Shown here: piece after piece, positions 1 through 10,100 of the stretch
Numbering within the stretch: the stretch's first letter is position 1
Layout of the letters: each line of letters opens with the position of its first letter
Assembly: GCA_032358255.1 (NCBI GenBank)
Contig: JAULBX010027407.1
Location: 1-37,522 of the forward strand
Source of the DNA: Heterotrichella gracilis
Lineage: Eukaryota; Sar; Xanthophyceae; Tribonematales; Xanthonemataceae
Direction: 5' to 3'
Length of the DNA stretch: 37,522 nt
Notes under the pieces: model-generated
What the model saw: only the letters and a program-made list of their open reading frames with translations
What the model was told of the DNA's origin: nothing
The model's database searches: none
Translations under genes and position numbers: made by a program

Positions 1-1
1 C

Positions 2-34
<33 letters not shown>

Positions 35-50
35 CCCTCAAAAAGAACCC

Positions 51-160
51 ACCTGTGCCCATGGAATGCGTGCGTGCCGAATCTGCCGTCCACATCCCAC
101 ACAAGCACGCTCCTATCCGCGCCCCCACCGCCCCTCACACCACACTGGGTCCAAAGACAT
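51..160 (-). repeat. Partial copy of UTP13 exon 3 end with its splice donor
   Basis: Bases 51-122 repeat 201-272 almost exactly: the splice donor plus the last 72 or so coding bases (ADRSVRVWDVDGRF..HAFHGH). Only a few substitutions separate them, and one changes a conserved Cys to Gly. The copy lies in the intron downstream of the real exon and drifts into unrelated sequence after about position 125. Bases 1-25 are almost pure C, probably a low-complexity or assembly edge. Confidence 0.8.
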
Positions 161-202
161 ACCCCCACCACCCCCACCCACCACCCCTTGACAACAACCC
201 AC

Positions 203-1202
203 CTGTGCCCATGGAATGCGTGCGTGCAGAACCTGCCGTCCACATCCCACACCCGCACGCTCCTATCCGCGCTCCCGCTCGCCACCAGCCCCCCTGACGC
301 GTCCACCGCCAGGTCAGCGATGGCAGCCGAGTGGCCCTTGAAAGGCAACCCTAGTAGGGTTCCCGTGGTGAGGTCCCAGGTTCGGAGTAGCAAGGACCTT
401 GAAGCGGTGACCAGGGTGCGCCCGTTGGGGGAGTAGGCAAGGGCTGTGACGGGTTCTGAATCCTGTGGGTGGTGTGGGTTTTGGGGTGAGGTGAGGCATA
501 TTTGGAAGGGGAGGGGCGATTGTGGTGTGGTGGGGTTGTAGGGTTTCGCCAGCGGGTAGAGGTTGGGGTAAGATGGGTTGCGAGGCATGTGGCAGTGGAG
601 CAGGCGTTGCGTGCAGATGGCAAGCGCGTATAAACTGATGTCAAGTGGTGGCACCGATGGGTGGGAGATGTGATACGTGATGGCGAGTGGCTTGGCCAGA
701 CTTACCCCAGTGAGGGACTTGGTGACTGCCCCGGTCTCTATGTGTACCATCTGCAAGGGGGGCATGTCGAGGTCAGGCCCGGGGAGTTGCAGCACTGGTG
801 CGCACTAACACAGTTGGAGTTGTGCATGCCATGCCCACTACCCTAGTCAACTAGCATAGATCTGCTCATGCAGTCTAAAGGGCTGGGAGGCTTGACATGA
901 GCGACATGGTGTGATACACACTGCACAACCAGAAAGGCTGCAACTAATAGAAAGGCTTCCAAGTTGAGCCCGGTTGCGCCACATCCCTGTGGTAAGTGTG
1001 CACTTCATATGCATGCCGTGCAGTCACCCACCCCACGGTCCACCACTGTATACAGACCCACCTTGACCTCGTTATCCGAAGAGCAAGCCAGCGAGGTGCC
1101 ATCAGGCGACACCCGGACCACCGCCCCAGTGTAAAACACATCCAATACAGACTTTGGGCGGTAGCTGGTGTTTGCAAGCGGTGGCGTGGCGGGAGCCGCC
1201 AT
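203..1202 (-). CDS. UTP13: UTP13/TBL3-type WD40 protein of the U3 snoRNP, N-terminal exons (partial)
   Basis: Three minus-strand exons join in frame: 1062-1202 (ATG at 1202, 47 codons), 706-750 (15 codons) and 203-462 (86 codons plus 2 nt). Donors are GTGGGT, GTAAGT and GTGGGT. The start has the conserved Utp13/TORMOZ pattern of a basic leader followed by FYTG and a first WD strand ending SSDNEVKV. Exon 3 encodes two WD40 blades, PVTALAYSPNGRTLVTASRS..RTWDL and a second ending SADRSVRVWDV, then GRFCTHAFHGH, a run typical of TBL3/UTP13 and its plant counterpart TORMOZ. The family protein is a WD40 subunit of the UTP-B part of the nucleolar small-subunit processome, needed for 18S rRNA maturation. 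The last visible exon ends in phase 2, so the rest of the gene lies beyond position 1. Other WD40 families cannot be fully excluded from two blades. Confidence 0.85.
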
Positions 1203-2986
1203 GGCTCTACGGCGGTCGGTTCCTTCCTAGAGCAGAAGGTAGGATACTATGGTGGGGTTGCGTGTTGGTGCTGGTGGTGTGTATGGGTGCGCAAGGCTGT
1301 GGGCATGGCGGCAGATAACACCGGGCTGAGTTCCCTCCCGCCGGCGGGTTGCTTTACTCAACGAACTTGAAGGACAGTGATAAAGGGGATGGAGAACATC
1401 TCTTATCGCTGCGAGGGGTTGGTACCTAGTCGCCTGTCAGTATAGGCGCTGTGCGATTAAGGAATGCATGCATATGCGCAAAAGTGGATGCATGCAAACT
1501 TGGTGCGTTGCTTGCGGGGCTAGTTTGAGCACTTCAGTGTTTCATGTCGGTACAAGGCTCGACGCATAGAAAGCACTGCAGTTCTGTGCGCGGGTTGCGG
1601 ACTTGAACAACCAATATGCAACCTGGCGGCCAGTGACCCTGGGGACCCTTCCATAGGGTTTCAAAGTTTGCCTCACATAATAGAGGGACTTCCACCAACT
1701 TTTTACCTCCTGCCACCGCATCCGTCTGAAAGCAAAGGCATGAATCCATTTTCAGGAGGCACCTTTCCCATGTCCGTTCGGACTACCTTCTGGTTGTGAC
1801 CTTTCACAAGCACACACACGGCTGACATCAAGCTTGAACGCTGAAGTGGTTCAATTCTGACACCAAGGTGATAAGAAAATGCGTTACTTGTTACATAATC
1901 GTGACACACACACACAACCAAGGACAGCGTGTAGCCTTAGTACCATTCTACCAGTAGTCCAATGGTATACCGGTGTATGCAATGGTAAGTCTTAGTAAGA
2001 AATATTGATGCCCCCGCAAAAGGCGCCACACCAAAAACAGCAATGCTCAAACACCATTGAAATTCCAATACTCGTCGCAAAAAAACAGGCAGCTGCTGGT
2101 TTATTTCTTGTGCAGGCACTGCGCTGATTTCAAATATTTAGCAAAACACTTCATGTTGACCAGCAGAGCTCATCGCGTCAGCATTAATGCAATATTGTAA
2201 TAAAGAAAGGGACAGCAGGGTGGCCAGCAAAGACAGGCAAATGTCGCTTTGGCCCCCAGTTAAACACAACAATAATGACAAAGGTCATTTTATACTACAT
2301 ATACACCTGGGCGCTGGAGGATGTTTCCACGCCCTGCTATACAAAAGGACATGGGGGGAAACACACAGATAAGCGCAAGGCGTACCAACAGGAATCACAC
2401 ACAAAAATGCACAGCTGCAGTGCTTGTAAAGATTCGGAACTTGAAAACGGTGCTCGGCTTGCGAGCCTTCTTGTAGTTATGGTTGTAATCTGGAAAACGG
2501 GCACATTTCCTGCCAAAACAGAACCAATCGGAAGCAATACCATCAATTTAGTAAATCAATTTTTGGAAATTTTGAAATGCTAGCATAATAATCACACACC
2601 TGCATGTACCTGCACATAGCCACATGGCCTCTGCACAACCTTGGCCCTAGAGACACGTCCCCTTGGGCACAGGAAAGGTACCAGAAACCACACTGCACAT
2701 TGCATGCTTTTATACTTCCATTGGACGGCAAACGTTTGTGATTACCCACGCAGGGCTTGCCTTTCTCTGCTTGCTGTGGGGTTGAAACTTTCTGGCATTG
2801 TGAAAGAGTGATTGTCATTATGAATTGAATCGGTTTGACGGAAAACATTAAACGCCAAAAATTGTAAGTGATGTCAGTACGGCCTTACCCAACCAACAGC
2901 TGCATAACCCTACAGCCGCAATACCCTACAGGTAAAACCCTAAACTTGAACCCTTTATACCTGCATGAAAACCTGCTGCAAAGCCC
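1203..2986. other. Intergenic: UTP13 upstream region and cyclin 3' flank
   Basis: I find no gene here. The reading frames are short and show no family features. The stretch is more AT-rich than the genes. It should hold the promoter of UTP13 (start at 1202) and the 3' untranslated region of the cyclin gene (stop at 2987). Around 2890-3010 there is degenerate CCCTACA/CCCTAAA-like sequence. Confidence 0.5.
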
Positions 2987-4669
2987 TCACAGCTGCAAAA
3001 CCCTACATGAAAACCCCTTCATGTGCACAGCCCCCCGCACCCCCTCCACCTCACCCATCAAAACCTCCCCCTGCGCATCGCACGCATCCTCCCTGTAAAA
3101 CCCCTGCAAGGCCATTTGGGGCTCCGACGCCACCTTCCTGCGCCTGGAGCTCCTGTGCATCGGGGGCGTGCCCATTTCCAGGCCCCGGTGCACCAGTGGG
3201 GTGCCGAAATCCACGTTCTTGTGCGTCATCGGGGGCCCTCCTGCCTCCATGTCCCTGTGCATGGTGGCGGTGCCCACTTCCCAGTTGAGAGCCAGCAGCA
3301 CCCGCAGCTCCTGCACCCGCAGTGCGGAGGCAGCCACCCCCGTTGCTGCGCACATGATGGTGCAGCTGGGCACCGCGCTGCGGCTGCCCTCCGCCTGGAA
3401 TGGGAAACAGAGGAAAATCAGTAAAGTACCTTATCATCCTGCAGAAAATAATCGGCTTGATCAAGAACATAATGCTTGCAGTGCACTAGAAAAGGGCTCC
3501 CATACAGCGCATTTTTTATATACAAGTAAACTGGACCGCATAGATCATAATGATCAAGAGCGGCTCATAAAGCACCGAGTTACATGTGATTCATAATCCC
3601 AAAAAACTAAATGCTAAACCACATACCGTCCCTTTGCATGTCCCCACTTGCACGCGATCTACACGCAGGCCGCATCTCTAACCGGAGCACCGAGGCCTTA
3701 GGGTTTAGGGTTTAGGGGAATTAGGATTAGGGTTTACCTTGCACGCGATCCACATGCAGGCCGCCATCTCCAGCTGGAGCACCGAGGTCTTCTGCTGGCG
3801 GAGCATGGCGCTGAGGTGGCACAGGGGCAGTCCCTGGGACTGACACACGGTGGCTTGGAAGCGCACAAAAAGGGACACCGCGCACTCGATGGTGGTGGCC
3901 TCGATGGAGCACTTGGGCTGGAGGTGGGTGAGGGTGGCAGCCACGTTGTGGATCCAGCCGCGAATGGAGGAATAGAGGGCGGGCTCTAGCTGGATGGTGG
4001 TGGGGTTGGTGGTGGTGGTGGTGGGCGAGGGGTGGTGGGGGGTGGGGGCGAGGTCGAGGGAGGTGAGGGAGGAGGTGCAGGTGGGGAGGTCGGGGGTGTA
4101 GAAGGGGAAGATGGCGAGCTCAGAGCAGGCGCTGGCGGACCGGGAGAGGGTGGCGGTGGTGGCGGTGGGGGGGTGGGCGGTGAAGGGGGCGGTGGTGGTG
4201 GTGGTGAAGGGGTTGTGTGGGCAGTGCTTGCGCTTGCGGGTGCTCCCACTGATGCTGTCTGAGCCATGGGTATCTCCACAATCACCAGAGGAGAGGGACT
4301 CCTGTGTGTCGGGGAGATGTGTGGGTTTAGGGTTTAGGGTTTAGGGACCATGCCCATGGGGAGCAGCGCTGTACAGAGATGGTGGGGAGCTGCGCAATTC
4401 TGTTCAGAGACTGGAGTGATGCATGCTTATTGCAATTCAATGCAATCCAAGATGGGCCAAGTCAGCTTAGAGCAAATAGCCGTGGAGCGGTTTTGGGGTT
4501 TAGGGTTTGGGTTTGGGTTGCAGGCAACACTCACCGTCAAGAAACTGTCGTCCAGGAGCCACGGTACAGCGGCGGTGCTGCCCGAATCTCCAGAGATGAT
4601 CGACGCGTGTGGGCTGAGGGGCAAGCTGGCTTCCATGCTTGACAGCCCGGACTTTGACGGGCAGCTCAT
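2987..4669 (-). CDS. Cyclin-box protein, three exons
   Basis: Spliced exons 4535-4669, 3738-4301 and 2987-3394, all with phase-0 junctions, give 368 aa. Residues 1-45 are Ser-rich. Residues 46-155 are a low-complexity Thr/Pro/Ser-rich linker. Residues 159-274 read as a cyclin N-terminal box: RGWIHNVAATL, then an ECAVSLFVRF helix, LQLEMAACMWIACK, and a final helix QELRVLLALNWEVG; these match the usual RxxLxxW, AVxLxDRF, LQLxGxACLxIAxK and LxxLxW landmarks. Cyclins bind and activate cyclin-dependent kinases; the partner and phase cannot be told. The tail has three loose repeats around MHRDMEAGGPPM. The frame stays open upstream of the chosen ATG to about 4860 with plausible coding text (around KRHWKQLVDLQDIPLK), so an extra 5' exon is possible. 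Confidence 0.75.
3646..3735 (-). repeat. Copy of the cyclin exon 2 3' edge plus TTTAGGG array
   Basis: Bases 3646-3697 repeat the 3' edge of cyclin exon 2 (3736-3791), including the donor and about 50 nt of coding sequence, at roughly 85% identity by eye. Between copy and real exon lies a short TTTAGGG array (3698-3735), so the intron begins GTAAACCCTAA on the coding strand. A second array is at 4324-4346, just upstream of the exon 2 acceptor. Confidence 0.85.
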
Positions 4670-7191
4670 GGTGCAATGTGAGTGTCGGTTGGCTGGGCGA
4701 GGTGGGGGAGTGGCAGTTACGTCTTGGTCAACATCAATCGACCCTCCCGGAGATGCAAGAACGCGTTGTATTTTCAGTGGAATGTCTTGGAGGTCCACAA
4801 GTTGCTTCCAGTGACGCTTGGTAGGCGTCTCCAGTGTCCGTGTATTCGGAGGTGGCGAGTGTGGGGTTCGACAGCTTGGGGGAAGGTTGAACTCAGAACG
4901 ACGCCTGCGGGATGAACGGGGCAGTCAGCATAGTTTTGGGAGGAAATCAAAAGCTGTTTATGGTCCGACAAGGTGGTTGGAGCAAAATTTTGGTCGTTTC
5001 ACGATCAGCCACATGCACACATTCCACACATGTACGATGGAGGGAAACGCAAACATCGCCGGAATGCAGACATTCACTCCACACAGGGGTCGTAAAACAT
5101 ATAGGTCCTGTATTTGTAACACTTAAAATGGTTCGAACAGGCGAGCGTGCGGACAATGCGCAATGCGTTGGAGGACACGGAAGGTTGGAACACTTGTGTG
5201 TCGAATGGGGAGTCTCAGACTGAACGTTCGTCAGGCTACACGAGGGGAACGGTGAACCAGCCCTAGACCTCAGACTGCAAACCTCGTGATCAGTTCCAAC
5301 CTCTGGTTTCAACTGCACATCGAAAGCGGCTTTGACGAGAGCATGTCGCCCGAATCTGTCGACATCGGTGCCTGGTCTGGATCTTTCGAGAGTGGGTAAA
5401 ACTAACCTCCTACCGGCCCACCGACGACGATGGCAATGCGTTTGCGCAGCAACGAAGAGCCCAATGGCAAGTTCAATATATTGCGTGCCGAAAAACAAAC
5501 CTGGCGAGCTGAGTGGCAACAGATCTTGAGACAGCATGGGTTACTTGTGGAAGCCCCGACACCCATGCCCAAAACGGTGGGCTGCAGTCCACAACCCACA
5601 ACCTTTAAAACACTTGCTACACGGCAAGTAATGGAAAAGGGAGATATAAAAACCTCTTGTGGATAGCGCATTGGTGGTTTGGGGTGGCCAAAGAGGAGGA
5701 ATCGGCATGCCGGTGCAGGACAAGAAACGACGTCATACCTTCACCGTCAACGCCCGGCAAAACGCCACAAACTAGCATAACTTCCTGTCAAAAACAGCTA
5801 CTGACCCCTCTGAAAAACCCAAACGCTCGTGCACGCAACAGTTGGCGCGTGTTTGGGTATGCAAACTGGTACATTGAGGCCTTGTTCAACCCACACCCTC
5901 GCCTGGCGCCAACTTGTTTGCCGGGTGAAACACACCTCACCTTGCACAGCAGTTGATATCTAGCAGCAGTTGGTTGATACGACAGACAGGCGCTTTATGG
6001 CTATAGAGACTGCATCTCTTCCGTGTGCTTCAATGCCCACCAACCAACACCTCAGAGGTCGCCACCAGGTTTCGACAGGGTTGTGCTTTCTGGAGTGACG
6101 TTCTGGGGACGCCAGCCGATGCCCTACTTGTCCCAATTGGATCCCCTCGTGGGCTGCCCGTGGCCACCAAACCCTGGAAAAAGTGCAGATGGGTCATCCG
6201 ACGGACACTGCGGGCGTGATCTACTGAGGTCATGTGATGTCACACAGGGTCACGTCGCAGTCCACGTGACTCGACGATGCTGCCATCTGGCCCACGTGTC
6301 GCTCTATCAGCGATGATGGTGCCAGCTGGCTAGCGGCAACGGGGTTGCATGCAAACCCTAAACCCTAATCTGCTCAAGTTGGCGTTCACCTGATGATCAC
6401 TCTCTCGGGATGCCAGGCCCCCGTCACTCTCAATCTGCAGGTCCAATCAATGACATAGCTCATACAAGCTTGCCCTGGAGATGCCAGATGACATGGACAT
6501 GCCTTGGCCCAACGGCATGGTTGCCAGGCAAGTTGCTGCCTTCAGGCTTGCGCACCTCTCATGAATATATGTATCACGATGATTGACAACAGCCAGACAC
6601 GCACGCACGCGAACAGTGTTAACTAGCGAATCGCATCGGATGCAAGGTGAACACAGCTAAGGAAGCGGCCGGGCGGCAACATTTGCTTATGCCAGAGCGC
6701 CGCACACCGCACCATACCAGGCTTTTGACTGGAAGCCTATGCAGCATGAAAATCATTGCTCCAGATCAGCCGCACACAACCACACGCAAACAAACACACT
6801 CCCCCCCCCCCTCAATCCCCACCCCACATCCCCATGGACCCCAGTCACACCAGATCCCCCAACCACCCAAACCAAACAATCCCGACCCACTCCCCTCCCC
6901 GTCGCACCCGTTCCCCTCCCTATCTAGCAGCTGCGCCGAAGTCTTACAGTACTGCAGCAGTGCGCACGCATGAGGGGCCCCCACTCCCCCTCCACAAGAG
7001 GTTAGATACTGGGCGGGAGGGTACTGCCACCCCGTGGTTGCTGTAGTACAAGACCCATTCCCTCAGCCACCAGCCTGCTCCAGCCCAAATAGTTGTTCAT
7101 CGATTCACCCAACTCCTTCCCCCTCCAGCAGGCAGGGCTAGCATGCTACAGCAGTGCGCGCGCAGCTTTACCCCCCACCCCCACCCCACCC
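4670..7191. other. Intergenic: cyclin upstream region and GFS9 3' flank
   Basis: No gene is recognised. A minus-strand frame of 196 codons (4947-5537) is open but resembles no family I know. Two CACGTG boxes lie at 6263-6268 and 6293-6298. A CCCTAAACCCTAA stretch is at about 6354-6368. A minus-strand TGTAA (plus TTACA at about 6944), the usual green-algal polyadenylation signal, lies about 250 nt beyond the GFS9 stop and probably ends that transcript. Confidence 0.4.
7143..7166 (-). repeat. Short copy of GFS9 last-exon sequence beyond the stop codon
   Basis: Just past the stop codon, bases 7128-7166 resemble the end of the last exon (7213-7254, encoding KLRAHYCNTLAPLL); the copy reads LRAHCCSMLALP. 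A weaker match occurs at about 6944-6970. The copies lie in the presumed 3' untranslated region. Confidence 0.6.
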
Positions 7192-10100
7192 TCAGCCCCC
7201 CTCCGCCTCCTCCTCCAGCAGGGGCGCCAGGGTGTTGCAGTAGTGCGCACGCAGCTTGGCCCCGTGCTGCTCCACCAGCTGCTGGGCACTGGCCGCCCGG
7301 TCTGCATCGGGGAAGGACAGCACCCAGTGCCCGTCGATGAGCTTGCGCTGCAGGGCGCCGAATTCCGTCCCCGGGGTGGCCGCCTTGAGCACCTGCGGCA
7401 ATGAAATTAAAGAAACTATTTGACTCCATATATAACAGAGAGCAGATGAAAATGCATTGCGCAGCAAAGCTCCGTCCACGAGATAGCCGTTTTGAACAGA
7501 TAAAGCAGGGCCATAACACAAGCAAGCACGCCCCTTCGCAATAGATTCATTCATTGATTTTCTCCCCCAGTTTACTTTTTCCTTATCCCTTTGTTTGCTA
7601 TGCTTGGCGGCCCTGGCTGCTGCACGTCGCTGAGGCAACGCATGCGGGGCCGCAGGCCCTAACCATATACCCTAACCCTGACCCTAACCCTGTACCCTAG
7701 CTCTGTACCCAGATACAAACAAAAGCCGCCGCACCTTGATGAGGCCGCGCAGTGGTGGTCGCACATGCACATGTAGCCACCGTGCATGACCTGTATCCAC
7801 CGAGGGGTAGGCGCCCATCAGGGGGGCAACGGAGAGGACCACGCCTGCAGGAGGGGAGGGAATTGCCTGAGCAGTTTCTTTGTTGAGTATGGGTCTTCTG
7901 CATCTATGAGGCCATTCTATGAGGCCATTTATATACACGAAGCAACCAAACAACCCCAATTGTCTTCGATGCACATGGGTGCGGCACATGGAGGTGGCAC
8001 ACGGGGCCCTTCGACTAAGTGCAGTGCATCTGGCTGTTACCATCCCACCCCCCAACCTTGGACCACCACCACCACCGGCACCCACGCACCTGTGTTGAGC
8101 CGCGTCCCAGGGTCCGCCACCACCACCACCGGCACCGATTGCACCAGCGCCTCTGCAGACATGGCCTTCCCCTCCGCCCCCCCCCTGGGCAGCCCATCCA
8201 CTGCAAAGTACACGTTCCTCTCCCGACCCTTGGAGAAGGCAACCAGGCAGGTGAGCCGCTGGATGAGCGCCACCTGGCTGCCCTCGTGCACCTCTGCTGC
8301 CTTGAGGTCTGAGTCGGTGAGGGGGGGCAGGGGTGCCTGCTCCGACACCTCGCCATGGCGCAGCAACTGCAGGGGCGGGAACAAGGGGAGACGAGGGGTG
8401 AGTGTTTGCCACAAAGTGCTGCACCGCCTGGCACACAGCCGCCCCTTCCAGCACCCCATTGCTGTTGGAAACGAGAGCGAAATCGTTCCCTTTGTGTCCG
8501 CTTCATTGCGCCATAGGCATTGCCCTCCGCCCCACACATACACAGCCAAACACCACTCCACCAACCCCACCCACCCACCTGGCGCATCTGCGTCATGACC
8601 ACAAAGCGCTGCACCGTCTGGTAGACCGCCTTTCTTTCAATACCACATTGGCGTTAAAATGATACACATTTTCCTTTCCTGACCATTCTATCCAGCAGAA
8701 TCGCCTCTGGCACTTTTATACCCCCTCTCCCCAACCCCCACACCCGCACCCCCACACCCCTCGCAACATCTCCACCCCACCCACCCACCTGGCGCATCTG
8801 AGTCATGGCCACAAAGCGCTGCACCGCCTGGTACACAGCCTTGGCCAGCTGGGCGGAGGTGGAGGGCGACGCGGAGGCGCCACCTGGCGGGCCCCGCCAC
8901 GTGTCGTCGTCTGGGGGGGGCGAGGCGCCAAGTGCACGCAGCTGGTTAGCCTGCAGGGCAAGTAAATATATGGCATTCACACATTTTCAACAAAAAGATG
9001 AACAATGCAGTGCGCAGGGAGGGATGTGGATATCAGAATATTGTGCTGTCGTTTTTGGGGCAGTCTCGAAAGCCTTGTGTGCAGCACGATTGTACCATGT
9101 TGTTCCAATGCTACAATAATCTGTTCTAAAGCGATTTCACGTTTTAACCACCTCCCCCCGCCCATCCGCACACCTGCATCCATGCTTGCACTACCGCACT
9201 GGGGTAGCGCGAGTCAAAGTCCGTCAGCCCCTTGCGCGCCTTGCCCCACTCCATGTGGATGAGGATGGGAAGCGCGTCGCACCACATGCCGCCAAACTGC
9301 CGGGACACGCGCTCGCGCGCGGCCGCCAGCGCCGCGTCTAAGACCGCCCGTTGCCGGTCGTCCAGCTGGCGACCTGCAGGGTTTTGTTCAGGGTTTTAGG
9401 GTTGGGTCGAGGCGCTGTGCGCAACTTCGTGATCCGCAGTCGGCACAGTGCGCTAACTTGCTGTGATTGAAAACGGCATGCACCCCAACTGTAGGGGTAA
9501 AAGAAAACCTTGTAGCATGCGGTATTGTACCCAATCCATCTGAGACCCTCCATAGCACACACCCGGGTGCCACCCCACCACCCACACCCCACCCCTCACC
9601 CACCCACCCGCACCTTGTGACCACCTGGTCACAACCCACCCACCCCACCACCCACCCAATCCCCCCTCCACCACCCACCCGCACCTTGTTGCCGCGTGGG
9701 CAGCAGCTGGCCCAGCAGCCACCCCACCGCCCACAGCCCCGTGGAGGGCATCAGGGGGAGCATGAGCGAGGACAGGAGCGCATCAACAACCCGGGAGGCG
9801 CCAAAGGGGGGCGGCGAGGCACGGCGGGGGTGCAGCGGTTGGGGGACGGAGGGCGCCAGGGGGTTGGTGCTGCACCAGGGGATGCACAGGGAATGGTCAG
9901 CATGCAGACCATAAACCCTAAACGCTAAACCCTTAACACCAACCCATTGGACCTTTTGTGCTGCACCTAGAGGTTGGCCAGCAGACAGACCCTTACATCA
10001 AAACCCTAATCCCTAATCCAAAAGGCCATGTAGTTGGAATAGCATGGGGCTGTATGTTGAGCAGCCCATGGTGCGCAGACGCCAGGTCATAAACACCCTA

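Noticed and set aside
7684..8614. Long Gly/Ala/Arg-rich minus frames overlapping GFS9 exons 9-10
   Set aside because: Different frames of the same exons and GC-rich introns; the spliced frame matches the CLEC16A family.
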